From the NCBI RefSeq assembly GCF_030814435.1, contig NZ_JAUSUW010000010.1, positions 62,001-126,000 on the forward strand: 64,000 nt of DNA. Reading direction: 5' to 3'. How positions within the stretch are numbered: position 1 is the first letter of the stretch; each line of letters begins with the position of its first letter. Shown piece after piece: positions 50,859 to 60,253 of the stretch. This stretch comes from Peteryoungia aggregata LMG 23059 (GTDB lineage Bacteria > Pseudomonadota > Alphaproteobacteria > Rhizobiales > Rhizobiaceae). Under the pieces are notes generated by a model. That model saw nothing but the letters and a program-made list of their open reading frames with translations, searched no databases and was not told the DNA's origin. The position numbers and the translations under genes were made by a program.

Positions 50859-53183
50859 ATGGACACGCCCTACAAAAGCGCGCAGCAGCAATCTCGCCTG
50901 CCCGGCCATTTCGCCACCGCCGAGATGATTTCACCTGCCTGCGACGCCGGACAGGGGCAGGCTGGCACTTTCGTGTCCGCCGCGGTCGCGCTCCCCGCCG
51001 CTCCAGATCGGGCGATCCTCAGGATATCCGCGCTCGGCTTGTATCGTGCCTTCATCAACGGTGTCCGTGTCGGAAACGATCTGCTGACCCCGGGCTGGAC
51101 CTGCTACGATGCCCGTATTGCCTACCAGACCTATGATGTCACCCACATGCTGCGGCCGGGGGACAATCGACTGGAGATTTGGCTCGGCGACGGGTGGTAT
51201 CGCAGCCAAATTCTGTGGGCCTCCAATCCAATCTACAATTGCTGGGGAGAGCACATTGGCGCGATCGCCGCGCTTGAGGTCAACGGCCTGCCTCTCCTGG
51301 TTACCGATGGAAGCTGGAAAAGCGGTTTCACCCCGGTGTCGCGCAATGGCATCTATTATGGCGAGGACTATGACGCGCGCATCACGCCATGCGCCGACAG
51401 TGCAGTTGACGTCATCGCGTTCGACAAGGTCCTGCTGGTCCCTCATGAAGTCGATCCGGTCAAGGAGTTTGAGCCACGCGCGCCGGTTGCCGAATGGCGG
51501 GACGCGGATGGGCGCAGGATCTACGACTTCGGCCAGAATGCGGGCGCCTATATCCGGCTGCGCACCCAGGGAGCGGCCGGCGCGTCACTGAGGATCGAGC
51601 ACGCGGAGATATTGGGCCCCAATGAGGAGTTCGACAACCGCAACTACCGCAGCGCCCGGGCCGAGTTGCGTTATGTTCTGGCCGGGGACGGCGAGGAAGT
51701 CTATGCGCCGCTCTTCTCCTTCATGGGCTTTCGCTATGCCCGCATTACGCTCGAAGGTGACGTGGAACGGCTTTCGGTCGAGATGGTGCCGATCAGTTCG
51801 GTCCCGGTCGCAGCCGGTGGCATCACCACCGGAATTCCGGCCGTCAATCGGCTGGTCGAGAACACGGTCTGGTCCCAGCGGTCGAACTTCATCGAGATCC
51901 CCACGGATTGCCCGCAGCGCGACGAGCGGCTGGGATGGACCGGCGATGCGCAGGTTTTTGCGGGTACGGCCTGCTGGCTGGCCGACAGCGAACGTTTTCT
52001 GATCAAGTTCCTGCGTGATGTCATGCATGATCAGCGGGAAAATGGCGCGGTCCCGCATTTCTCGCCCGACCCGACCCGTCTTCACCCGATCGATGAGCGG
52101 GGCGACTGGGCTGGTTCCACCGGCTGGGGAGATGCCATCGTCATCATTCCCTGGCAACTCTACCTCCATTACGGCAACCGCGAGGCGCTGGCCGAGTGCT
52201 TCCCGGCGATGCTCAAGTGGCTGGATTACCTCTGGAGCATCTCGGACGGCCCGATCATCCGCCCGCCGGCGGTGTGGGGTGATCACGGCTTTACCTTTGG
52301 TGACTGGCTGCAGCCGGTAGGCGACAACCGCAAGCCCCGCCCGACGGTGGCCGATGACTGCGCCGCCACCCTCTATCACTTCATCTCCACGGAGCTTTCA
52401 TCACGCATCGCCGGAATTCTCGGCGACGCCGCGCAAGCCAGCCGGCTTGAAGCGCGCGCCGAAGAGATTCGCCGCGCCTTCGTCCGCGAATACTTCTCGC
52501 CGTCCGGCCGCATTGCGCACAACGACCAGACATCCTGGGCGCTCGCCTTCCTGCATGATCTGGTCCCGGCAGAGTATCATGAGGCCGGAAAGGCCTATTT
52601 CCGCCGGGTGGTTGAGGAGACGGACGGCGTGATCGGGACCGGCTTCATCGGGACCCCTGCCCTATTGCCGGCGCTTACCCGTTTGAACATGCTGGATTTG
52701 GCGGAAAAGGTCTTCCTCAACCGCAAGGTCCCAGGCTGGCTATACCAGGTGGATCGCGGTGCGACATCGATCTGGGAGCGTTGGGATGCGATTGCCGAGG
52801 ATGGCTCGATCTACGATCCGGATATGAACAGCTACAATCACTATGCCTATGGCGCCGTCTGCCAATGGCTCTTTGAGGATGTCGCCGGCATCAAGCCTCT
52901 GGCCGAAGCTGCGGGATTCCAACGCGTTGAGCTTGACCCGGCCATTCTGCCAAAGCTCTCACCGGTGAAGGCCTGGCACGAGGTCAGGCAGGGCCGAATT
53001 GAGGTTGAGTGGGAGCTCGCCGGTGATCAGGTCAGTTATCGGGTCGACCTGCCGGAGGGGGTAGAGGCGCGTTTCAAGGTCTCGCCGGCGCGCAGAGATG
53101 TCGTCATCGACGGAGCGAGCGTGTCTGCAGGGGGAGACGTCGCCTTGAGCGCTGGCAAACATGTCATCGCCTTTCGCATATGA
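50859..53183 (+). CDS. GH78 alpha-L-rhamnosidase
   Basis: A 774-aa protein without signal peptide, so cytoplasmic. The N-terminal beta domain has FINGVRVGNDLLTPGWTCYD, the region between contains YDFGQNAGAYIRLR, and the catalytic (alpha/alpha)6 barrel has the GH78 signature DCPQRDERLGWTGDAQVF followed by QVDRGATSIWERWDAI. It cleaves terminal alpha-L-rhamnose from oligosaccharides taken up by the adjacent ABC importer. A GGAGGCAAGC sequence is duplicated at 50824 and 50848; the second copy is the ribosome binding site. Confidence 0.92.
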   Translation: MDTPYKSAQQQSRLPGHFATAEMISPACDAGQGQAGTFVSAAVALPAAPDRAILRISALGLYRAFINGVRVGNDLLTPGWTCYDARIAYQTYDVTHMLRPGDNRLEIWLGDGWYRSQILWASNPIYNCWGEHIGAIAALEVNGLPLLVTDGSWKSGFTPVSRNGIYYGEDYDARITPCADSAVDVIAFDKVLLVPHEVDPVKEFEPRAPVAEWRDADGRRIYDFGQNAGAYIRLRTQGAAGASLRIEHAEILGPNEEFDNRNYRSARAELRYVLAGDGEEVYAPLFSFMGFRYARITLEGDVERLSVEMVPISSVPVAAGGITTGIPAVNRLVENTVWSQRSNFIEIPTDCPQRDERLGWTGDAQVFAGTACWLADSERFLIKFLRDVMHDQRENGAVPHFSPDPTRLHPIDERGDWAGSTGWGDAIVIIPWQLYLHYGNREALAECFPAMLKWLDYLWSISDGPIIRPPAVWGDHGFTFGDWLQPVGDNRKPRPTVADDCAATLYHFISTELSSRIAGILGDAAQASRLEARAEEIRRAFVREYFSPSGRIAHNDQTSWALAFLHDLVPAEYHEAGKAYFRRVVEETDGVIGTGFIGTPALLPALTRLNMLDLAEKVFLNRKVPGWLYQVDRGATSIWERWDAIAEDGSIYDPDMNSYNHYAYGAVCQWLFEDVAGIKPLAEAAGFQRVELDPAILPKLSPVKAWHEVRQGRIEVEWELAGDQVSYRVDLPEGVEARFKVSPARRDVVIDGASVSAGGDVALSAGKHVIAFRI

Positions 53184-53250
53184 GTTCGATCCCCGGAAAA
53201 TTCTCGGGGGTCGGTGAGTGATCGAGTGGTCCATAGAGGAGGAAACGACC

Positions 53251-54525
53251 ATGAGAATGATTGCAGCCAAGATCTTGACGGCATCGATAGCCAGCTTGCT
53301 GGCAGGCGCCGCCCATGCCGACGTGACGCTGACCATCCTTGCCGACACCAACCCCGAATCCGTAGCCTTTTTCGATGCCCTGACGAAAGCCTATGCGGAA
53401 AAGCGGCCCGACATCACCTTCGACATTGAAAGTCGGCCCGGCGGTTCGGAGGGCGACAACATGGTCAAGACGCGCCTCGCCACGGGAGAAATGGCCGACA
53501 TCTTCCAATACAATTCGGGCTCGCTGTTCCAGGCGCTCAAGCCGCAGCAGACGCTGGCCGACCTGTCTGGTCTATCGAACGCGGGACATATTCAGGAGAG
53601 TTTCAAGGCGGTGGTGACCGCCCCGGATGGCAGCCTGCGTGGCGCACCCTTCGGTCCTGCCATGGGCGGTGGCATCTTCTACAATCGCAAGATCTACGCG
53701 GACCTTGGCCTCGAAGTGCCGAAAACCTGGTCCGAATTCATCGCCAACAGCGAGAAGATCAAGGCCGCAGGCAAGGTCGCTATCGCCCAGACCTATGGCG
53801 ACACATGGACCTCCCAGCTCTTTGTTCTCGCAGACTTCTATAACGTCAATGCGGTGGTGCCGAACTTTGCCAAGGACTATACCGAGAACCGGGCGAAATA
53901 TGCCACCACGCCCGCAGCAGCAAAGGGTTTCGAACATCTGGAGCAGACGGGCAAGGCCGGATTCTTCAACGCCGATTTCGGCGCGGCCAAGTTTGACGAC
54001 GGCATGAGGATGGTGGCCACCGGCGAAGCGGCGCACTATCCGATGCTGACCTTCGGAATCGGCAATGTGGCGCAAAACTTCGCTGCCAACCTGCCGGATC
54101 TGGGCTTTTTCGCCCAACCCGGCGACGATGCGGCGAAGAACGGCCTGACGATCTGGATGCCGTCGGCCCTCTACGTACCAGCGGATGCCGAAAACCTTGA
54201 AGAGGCCAAGACGTTCCTGGATTGGATGATCTCGAAGGAGGCCTGCGAGCTGATGGCGAAGACCGTGCCATCAGGCCCCTACCTGATCAAGGATTGCCAG
54301 CTGCCTGCCAATATCCCGCAGGCCGTGTCCGACATGCTGCCCTATTTCGAAACCGACGGTCGCACGGCGCCGGCACTTGAATTCCTTTCCCCGGTCAAAG
54401 GGCCAGCGCTCGAGCAGATCACGGTTGAAGTCGGCACGGGGATCCGATCGGCCGCAGACGCTGCTGCTCTCTACGACCAGGACGTCGAAAAACAAGCCAA
54501 ACAACTCGGCCTGCCCAACTGGTAA
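53251..54525 (+). CDS. ABC sugar-binding protein (family 1)
   Basis: ATG 53251 follows GAGGAGG; the longer frame adds 11 unlikely residues. The 424-aa protein has a signal peptide ending near AAHA (residue 24). The mature part is a periplasmic sugar-binding protein: VTLTILADTNPESVAFFDAL, GDNMVKTRLATGEMADIFQY, GGIFYNRKIYADLGLEVPKT. It is the specificity component of the importer encoded by the next three genes. Context with GH78 and LacI suggests a rhamnose-containing oligosaccharide, which remains inference. Confidence 0.88.
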   Translation: MRMIAAKILTASIASLLAGAAHADVTLTILADTNPESVAFFDALTKAYAEKRPDITFDIESRPGGSEGDNMVKTRLATGEMADIFQYNSGSLFQALKPQQTLADLSGLSNAGHIQESFKAVVTAPDGSLRGAPFGPAMGGGIFYNRKIYADLGLEVPKTWSEFIANSEKIKAAGKVAIAQTYGDTWTSQLFVLADFYNVNAVVPNFAKDYTENRAKYATTPAAAKGFEHLEQTGKAGFFNADFGAAKFDDGMRMVATGEAAHYPMLTFGIGNVAQNFAANLPDLGFFAQPGDDAAKNGLTIWMPSALYVPADAENLEEAKTFLDWMISKEACELMAKTVPSGPYLIKDCQLPANIPQAVSDMLPYFETDGRTAPALEFLSPVKGPALEQITVEVGTGIRSAADAAALYDQDVEKQAKQLGLPNW

Positions 54526-54540
54526 CCTCCCGCCAGTCGC

Positions 54541-54571
54541 ACCCCGCCCGGACACCGTGTCCGGGCGGGGT
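54541..54571 (+). other. Strong intercistronic hairpin after the sugar-binding protein gene
   Basis: A perfect 14-bp stem, ACCCCGCCCGGACA (54541-54554) with TGTCCGGGCGGGGT (54558-54571) and a 3-base loop, but no T-run. It lies between the binding-protein gene and the first permease gene. Such hairpins stabilise the upstream mRNA and allow more binding protein than permease to be made. Confidence 0.7.
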
Positions 54572-54589
54572 CTGATCCGGAGAAAAAAG

Positions 54590-55453
54590 ATGGCGACGCA
54601 GAAGTCCCCCTATCCCTATTGGTTCATCCTTCCGGCAGCGATCGTGTTCACGGTCCTGTTTCTGGTCCCGACCTTTGCGTCCCTGTGGTTCAGCCTGACC
54701 CGCTGGGACCTGTTTTCGGCAGAGTTCATCGGGCTTGAGAACTACCGACAGTTCCTGCGCGAACCCTTCCTGGTCCAGGGCCTGGTCAACACGCTGATCT
54801 ATGCCTTCGCCACCTCCGCCACCAAGTCGGTTTTCGGCCTTCTGCTGGCCGTCCTGCTGACCTCTGGCCTCTGGGCACAAAACTTCCTGCGGACCATCGT
54901 GTTCTTCCCCGTTCTGGTCTCGACGATCGGCATCGGCATCACCTTCTCGGTCCTCATGCATCCGACCAATGGCATGATCAATGTGGCGCTGAAGGCGGTG
55001 GGGCTGCCAGGCCCCGGCTGGCTCACCGACCCGGCACTGGCCCTCTATTCGGTGGTCTTTGTCGATTTCTGGAAAGGTGTCGGTCTCGCCACGCTCATCT
55101 ACATTGCCGGTCTCGCCACAATCAGTCCCGATTACTACGAGGCCGCCAGGATCGATGGTGCCACCCGCCGCCAGATGTTCTTTCGGGTCACCGTTCCGCT
55201 GGTCCGCCCGGCGACCGTAACGGTCGTCACCCTCTCCCTGATCGGGGGCTTGAGAAGCTTCGACCTGATCTGGGCCATGACCCGCGGTGGCCCGGGCTTC
55301 TCCTCCGACGTTCTGGCGAGCGTGATCTACAAGCAGTATCAGGCAGGCTTTTATGGCCTTTCGACCGCCGGCAACGTCATTCTCTTCCTCCTGATCGGTC
55401 TCATCATCCTGCCGATGACGGCCTGGTTCAATCGCCGGGAGGTCGACCTGTGA
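54590..55453 (+). CDS. ABC sugar permease 1
   Basis: A 287-aa MalF-type permease; the ATG at 54590 follows GGAGAAAAA, while the frame is open further upstream. Six membrane segments. The EAA loop that contacts the ATPase is YYEAARIDGATRRQMFFRVT. It forms the channel with the permease encoded next, which overlaps by GTGA. Confidence 0.9.
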   Translation: MATQKSPYPYWFILPAAIVFTVLFLVPTFASLWFSLTRWDLFSAEFIGLENYRQFLREPFLVQGLVNTLIYAFATSATKSVFGLLLAVLLTSGLWAQNFLRTIVFFPVLVSTIGIGITFSVLMHPTNGMINVALKAVGLPGPGWLTDPALALYSVVFVDFWKGVGLATLIYIAGLATISPDYYEAARIDGATRRQMFFRVTVPLVRPATVTVVTLSLIGGLRSFDLIWAMTRGGPGFSSDVLASVIYKQYQAGFYGLSTAGNVILFLLIGLIILPMTAWFNRREVDL

Positions 55454-56274
55454 CCCGCCGCCAACTCTATACGGGCCTTGCCTCGCTTCTCGCAGCATCC
55501 ATCATCTTCATCCTGCCCTTCGTCTTCATCCTGCTGACGGCAGCAAAGACGAAGCAGGACGCCGCGCGCCTGACATTTTCCTGGCCGGTGGAATGGCACT
55601 TCTGGGATAACTTCCTCCAAGTCCTGCAGACGCGAAACTACCTTCTGCTGCTCGCCTATTTCAATTCGACGGTCATCACCGTCTTTGCCGTAACCCTGCT
55701 CGTCCTGTCCGGGGCAATGGTCGGCTATGTCCTGCAGCGCCGTCCCTCCCCCTGGAACAAGGTGATCTACTGCTTCGTTCTGGCCGGGCTTATGATTCCG
55801 CCGGCCGTCGTGCCAACGATCTGGGTGTTGCAGTCAATCGGCCTGTTCAAGACGATCACCGGCATGATCTTCATTCAGGGGGCTTATGGCCTGGCCTTCT
55901 CGGTGCTTCTGTTCCGCAGCTTCATCGCGACCATTCCGCGCGACCTAGACGAGGCGGCGCTGATCGATGGCGCAACGCCGCTGCAGATCTTCTTCCGGGT
56001 TATCCTGCCGCTCCTGAAGCCGGTGACGGTAACCGTCATCGTGGTGCAATCGATCACGATCTTCAACGACTTCACCAATCCCCTCTACTACCTGCCGGGT
56101 CGCGAGAACGTCACGGTCCAATTGACCCTCTATAATTTCCAGGGACAGTTCCAGACGCAGTTCAATCTGCTCTTCATGAACATCCTGCTCGTCACCATCC
56201 CGCCGCTTATCGTCTACATTTTCTTCAACCGACAGATCGTGGCCGGCATGACCGCCGGTGCCGTCAAAGGATAG
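55450..56274 (+). CDS. ABC sugar permease 2
   Basis: A 274-aa MalG-type permease starting with GTG at 55450. Six membrane segments, with the EAA loop DLDEAALIDGATPLQIFFRV. It pairs with permease 1. The stop lies four bases before the ATPase start. Confidence 0.9.
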   Translation: MTRRQLYTGLASLLAASIIFILPFVFILLTAAKTKQDAARLTFSWPVEWHFWDNFLQVLQTRNYLLLLAYFNSTVITVFAVTLLVLSGAMVGYVLQRRPSPWNKVIYCFVLAGLMIPPAVVPTIWVLQSIGLFKTITGMIFIQGAYGLAFSVLLFRSFIATIPRDLDEAALIDGATPLQIFFRVILPLLKPVTVTVIVVQSITIFNDFTNPLYYLPGRENVTVQLTLYNFQGQFQTQFNLLFMNILLVTIPPLIVYIFFNRQIVAGMTAGAVKG

Positions 56275-56278
56275 CCGC

Positions 56279-57259
56279 ATGACCAGTGTCGTTCTCAAGG
56301 ACATCCGCAAGAGCTTCGGCAGCCTCGAGGTCATCAAGGGCATCGATCTGAAGGTCGAGAAGGGCGAGTTCTGCGTCTTCGTCGGGCCCTCCGGCTGCGG
56401 CAAGTCCACGCTGTTGCGGATGATCTCGGGCCTTGAGACATCCAGTGCGGGCCAGATCATGATCGACGGAGAGGACGTCACCCATGCGGAACCGTCCAAG
56501 CGTGGCATCGCCATGGTTTTCCAGTCCTATGCGCTCTATCCGCATCTGACCGTGCGCGAGAACATTGGGTTCGGTCTGTCATTGGCGGGGAGACCGAAGG
56601 GGGAGATTGCCGAAAAGGTCGCGAGAACGGCAGAAAGCCTGCAGCTCACGCACCTTCTTGACCGCAAGCCGAAGGCTTTGTCCGGCGGCCAGCGACAGCG
56701 CGTGGCAATCGGGCGCGCCATCATTCGCAACCCGAAGGTTTTTCTCTTCGACGAACCCTTGTCGAACCTCGACGCGGCGCTGCGTTCGCAGATGCGGATG
56801 GAACTGACCGATCTGCATGCCAAGCTCGGCGCAACGATGATCTACGTCACCCATGACCAGGTGGAAGCCATGACCATGGCCGATAAGATCGTCGTGCTGA
56901 ACGGCGGCCAGATCGAGCAGGTCGGTGACCCGATGCAGCTCTACAACCACCCCGTCAGCCCCTTCGTCGCCGGTTTCATCGGTTCCCCGAAGATGAACCT
57001 CTACACCGGCGCGATCGCCGCCGACGAAGGCTGCTCGACCTATGGCATCCGCCCGGAACACATCGTGCTTTCCCGGTCGCACGGCAAATGGGAATGCCGG
57101 GTGCGCCATATCGAGCGTCTGGGGGCGGACACGGTGGTCTATCTCGATAACCCCGCGCTGCAACAGATTGTCGCCCGTGTCCCGGGAGATTTCGTGATCA
57201 CCCAGGCCGAGATGATTTTCGCCAGTCCGGAGGACGGCAAGGTGCATCGGTTTGCATGA
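56279..57259 (+). CDS. ABC importer ATPase (UgpC/MsmK type)
   Basis: A 326-aa protein; ATG 56279 is right after the permease, while the longer frame overlaps it. Walker [15 protein letters not shown]-loop VFQSYALYPHLTV, signature [15 protein letters not shown], Walker B VFLFDEPLSNLDA, H-loop YVTHDQVEAMTMA. A short C-terminal TOBE-like domain (TYGIRPEHIVLS) is typical of CUT1 sugar importers. It energises uptake by the two permeases upstream. Confidence 0.93.
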   Translation: MTSVVLKDIRKSFGSLEVIKGIDLKVEKGEFCVFVGPSGCGKSTLLRMISGLETSSAGQIMIDGEDVTHAEPSKRGIAMVFQSYALYPHLTVRENIGFGLSLAGRPKGEIAEKVARTAESLQLTHLLDRKPKALSGGQRQRVAIGRAIIRNPKVFLFDEPLSNLDAALRSQMRMELTDLHAKLGATMIYVTHDQVEAMTMADKIVVLNGGQIEQVGDPMQLYNHPVSPFVAGFIGSPKMNLYTGAIAADEGCSTYGIRPEHIVLSRSHGKWECRVRHIERLGADTVVYLDNPALQQIVARVPGDFVITQAEMIFASPEDGKVHRFA

Positions 57260-57264
57260 CCCCT

Positions 57265-57298
57265 GGTTCCTGATTGCCTCGAGGCGCCGGCAGGAACC
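57265..57298. terminator. Hairpin between convergent genes
   Basis: Outer arms GGTTCCTG (57265-57272) and CAGGAACC (57291-57298) enclose a perfect GCCTCGAGGC palindrome (57276-57285). It lies just after the ATPase stop, and the next gene is convergent. There is no T-run, so it may act as a Rho-assisted or mRNA-protecting end. Confidence 0.45.
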
Positions 57299-57436
57299 CA
57301 AGGGAACGCGCGGTGAGGCGGCAGTGGCTTTCATCTGAGAGCGGCCCGATAGGGTCCCTCTCCCATCGGGCGGAGGTGCCACAAGTTGGAAACAGTCGAT
57401 TCTCACGTACCGGCAGAACCTGCGCCCGGCTATCGG

Positions 57437-58630
57437 TCAGGACAGACGTCCGTGGTGTCGGAGCACCAGCCCGACCGCTCCCATGCAGTTGTCGTTTTCA
57501 AGGAACTTGCCGGTGACGAATTGCGGATTGGCCCCCTCGCCGTCACCCGGCTTGACCAGCGTGTGCCGCGCATAGGTCGACCTTATCGGCGCCATGATGA
57601 GTTCGCCGGCTGTGGCGAGACTGCCACTGATGACGAAAAGCCCCGGGTTGATGATGGTGCCGACCGTCGCCAGGCCACGACCGGCGGCCTCGGCCGCATC
57701 CTCCAGCAGCCGCTGAAAGCCGACATCGCCGCCTTGCGCGATCTTGATGAACTCCGCCATCCCGAGGCTGCGGGACAGGCGCCGTTCGGCAACGCCGAGG
57801 ATTGCCATGCCGCTGCAGTAAAGCTCCAGGCAGCCGCGATTGCCACAGCTGCAGAGGTCGCCGCGCGGATCGAGGACCATGTGGCCGAATTCACCAGCCG
57901 TACCGGCAACACCGGTCAGCACCTTGCCATTGGCAACAATCGCCCCCCCGATCCCCAGGTCGAGCTTGAACAGGACAAAATTGTCAAAGCCTGCCGCCGC
58001 CCCCCACATCATTTCCGCCAGGGCGGCGCAGTTGCTTTCATTGTCGGCAAAGATCGGCTTCTGCAGCACCGGCTCGAATGTCGCACGCAGATCGACGCCC
58101 TGCCAGCCGGGGAGTTGCGAGCCGCGCATAATCTTTCCGCTCGGCGTGATCGGTGCCGACACCGCGAAACCGACACCAAGCAGTCCAGAATAAGGAAGAC
58201 TGTGCTCCTTATAAATGTTGTCGATTGCCTGCTTGGCAATCCGTGTCGCCTTTTCCGGCCGGTAATTGCTTTCCAGCGGAATGGCGATGTCGGCAAGCAC
58301 GCTGTGCGCGACATCGGCGAGAACGACCCGGATCTCGTTTCGTCCGAGATGGACACCGAGACAAGTTCCGGCTTCTGGATTCAGCGAATGAGCGAGCGCC
58401 GGACGACCGATGCCGGGGCTTCGCGTCTCGACCTCCACGACCAGGCTCGATCGCTTCAGGTCGGCAAGGATAGTGGAGACGGTGGATCGGGCCAGTCCGG
58501 TGGTGCGCGCGATCTGCGCCGCGCTGACGGCCCCATGGCCGCTCAACGCCCGCACGACCCTCGCCACAGGAGTATCAACCTGACGCTCGTCGAGAAGGCC
58601 ATGCAGCCCCCCACTAATCATGTTGGCCAT
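57437..58630 (-). CDS. ROK-family transcriptional repressor
   Basis: A 397-aa protein with an N-terminal winged HTH (residues 20-75, AVSAAQIARTTGLARSTVST) joined to a ROK sugar-kinase-like domain. The ROK zinc motif is in GEFGHMVLDPRGDLCSCGNR and GCLE, and the second signature is GIGGAIVANGKVL. It is divergent from the second ABC operon and probably represses it, binding the TGTCAT-N2-ATGACA palindrome or the CCCATT-T-AATGGG palindrome between them. Confidence 0.88.
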   Translation of the reverse strand: MANMISGGLHGLLDERQVDTPVARVVRALSGHGAVSAAQIARTTGLARSTVSTILADLKRSSLVVEVETRSPGIGRPALAHSLNPEAGTCLGVHLGRNEIRVVLADVAHSVLADIAIPLESNYRPEKATRIAKQAIDNIYKEHSLPYSGLLGVGFAVSAPITPSGKIMRGSQLPGWQGVDLRATFEPVLQKPIFADNESNCAALAEMMWGAAAGFDNFVLFKLDLGIGGAIVANGKVLTGVAGTAGEFGHMVLDPRGDLCSCGNRGCLELYCSGMAILGVAERRLSRSLGMAEFIKIAQGGDVGFQRLLEDAAEAAGRGLATVGTIINPGLFVISGSLATAGELIMAPIRSTYARHTLVKPGDGEGANPQFVTGKFLENDNCMGAVGLVLRHHGRLS

Positions 58631-58685
58631 ATCGCCTCGTTCCCATCCACCCCGCGCTTGCCCGCCCTGCTCACATCGACATCAG

Positions 58686-58711
58686 GCACGCGCGTGCTCC
58701 CATTTAATGGG
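58686..58711. promoter_or_regulatory. Two adjacent perfect palindromes upstream of the ROK gene
   Basis: GCACGCGCGTGC (58686-58697) and CCCATTTAATGGG (58699-58711) stand side by side 56-81 bases before the ROK start codon. They are candidate autoregulatory operators. Confidence 0.4.
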
Positions 58712-58830
58712 ACTAATGTCATTTGTGAAGGAAGGCCTGGCACCATTTTTACAAAACGAGCTCTCCAAGCCCCCAAAGACACGAACGCGACATAAAGAAG
58801 CGGTCGAATGGGTAAAATTGGCGATAGTTT

Positions 58831-58882
58831 TGTCATGGATGACATAATTAATATTGACAAAGAGAGGGTACAGCGATCTAAA
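58831..58882 (+). promoter_or_regulatory. Promoter and operator of the second ABC operon
   Basis: TTGACA (58854-58859), a 17-base spacer and TCTAAA (58877-58882) form a good sigma70-like promoter 41 bases before the binding-protein start. An inverted repeat TGTCAT-GG-ATGACA (58831-58844) lies just upstream, with TTTGTCA and TGACAAA as a wider outer repeat. The ROK protein is the likely ligand. Confidence 0.6.
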
Positions 58883-58922
58883 AAGTGGTGAGGAAGAGAC
58901 TACCAAAACGGGAGGAAATGTT

Positions 58923-60167
58923 ATGAATCTGGTCGCCAACGCGCTCCGGACGAGCACGGTGCTCGCCACGCTGACACTGTTTACAAACCTGGCATCCGCT
59001 GAGGATGTGACTTTCTGGACGCTGAATTTTGCTTCGGAAGCGTCAAATTCCGCCATGCAGAAAATTGCCGCCGATTTTGAAGCCGCCAATCCCGGCGTCA
59101 ATGTCGAGATCGTGACGCGCGGCGTCGACGACCACAAGACCGCCCTGCGTGTCGCGGCGGGCTCCGACAAGGGACCCGACATCTATTTCAGCTGGGCGGG
59201 CCTCGGTCTTGGCGGCGAATACATCAAGGCGGGCCTCAGCCTGCCGCTCGACAAATATTATGCGCAATACAAGTGGGACGACATGCTCGTGCCTGCAGCC
59301 GCCTCCTTCTCCAAGATCTACGAAGGCGGTCGCCATGGCGTGCCCTTCACCTTCAAGGGCGAGGCGCTCTATTACAACAAGGCATTGTTCGCACAGGCCG
59401 GCATCACCGAACTGCCGGCGGATTACGACCAGCTGGTCGCCGCCGCCGAGAAGCTGAAGGCGGCCGGCATTCCCGCCATCACTTTTGGCGGCACGGTGAA
59501 CTGGCATGTCATGCGCCTGATGGACGTGATCCTCGAATCCAAGTGCGGCATGGAAAAACACGATGCGTTGAAGAACATGCAGGCAAACTGGAAGACGGAA
59601 CCCTGCGCCACCGCTTCCTTCGAAGAGCTCGACAAGTGGAGCAAGAACTACATCCTGAGCCCCTTCATGGGCATCGACAACGCCCGCTCCTTCAATCTCT
59701 TCCTTGCCGGTCGCGCGGCCATGATGCTGGAAGGCGACTGGCTGGTGCAGCAGCTGGCGGAAGCCGGCAATCTCGACGATTACGACATTTTCCCATTCCC
59801 GACGGGCACCAACCGGCTCTACGGCTTTGCCGAGTATCACTACATCAGCAGCAAGAGCAAAAACCCGGATCTGGCGGCAAAATTCCTCGATTACTTCGTG
59901 TCGACGCCGGTACAGCAGGAAAGCCTTGGCAAGTTCAGCACCACCTCGATCAACAAGAACGTCGCCTATGAGAACCTGCGCCCGATGGACCAGAAATGGG
60001 TCGACATCTTCGCAGCCTACAGCCAGGTCTACATGAACGGCGACCAGGCTTTCCCGCTTGACGTCACCACCGAATATTTCCGGGTGATCAACGAAGTGGC
60101 GAGCGGGAATGGGGCTGCGGCAGACGCCGGCAGCAAGCTTCAGGCCTTCATCGACAACCGTCGATAG
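58923..60167 (+). CDS. ABC sugar-binding protein (family 1), second importer
   Basis: ATG 58923 follows GGGAGGAAAT. The 414-aa protein has a signal peptide (cleavage near residue 22, ASA). The mature part is VTFWTLNFASEASNSAMQKI, ADFEAANPGVNVEIVTRGVD, PFTFKGEALYYNKALFAQAG. It is the specificity component for the permeases at 60254 and 61150. Ligand unknown; the neighbouring glycosidase suggests a plant or microbial oligosaccharide. Confidence 0.88.
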   Translation: MNLVANALRTSTVLATLTLFTNLASAEDVTFWTLNFASEASNSAMQKIAADFEAANPGVNVEIVTRGVDDHKTALRVAAGSDKGPDIYFSWAGLGLGGEYIKAGLSLPLDKYYAQYKWDDMLVPAAASFSKIYEGGRHGVPFTFKGEALYYNKALFAQAGITELPADYDQLVAAAEKLKAAGIPAITFGGTVNWHVMRLMDVILESKCGMEKHDALKNMQANWKTEPCATASFEELDKWSKNYILSPFMGIDNARSFNLFLAGRAAMMLEGDWLVQQLAEAGNLDDYDIFPFPTGTNRLYGFAEYHYISSKSKNPDLAAKFLDYFVSTPVQQESLGKFSTTSINKNVAYENLRPMDQKWVDIFAAYSQVYMNGDQAFPLDVTTEYFRVINEVASGNGAAADAGSKLQAFIDNRR

Positions 60168-60253
60168 ACAGCAACATGGCGCCTGGCCCGGTTGCGGGCC
60201 GGCGCTACCCCTTGCCGCTGTGCGCAGTGCCTGCCGAGTGCATGGAGTGTCTT

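Noticed and set aside
53184-53217. Hairpin between the rhamnosidase and sugar-binding protein genes as a terminator
   Set aside because: The stem is short and imperfect (CCCCG with CGGGG) and has no T-run; the genes look co-transcribed.
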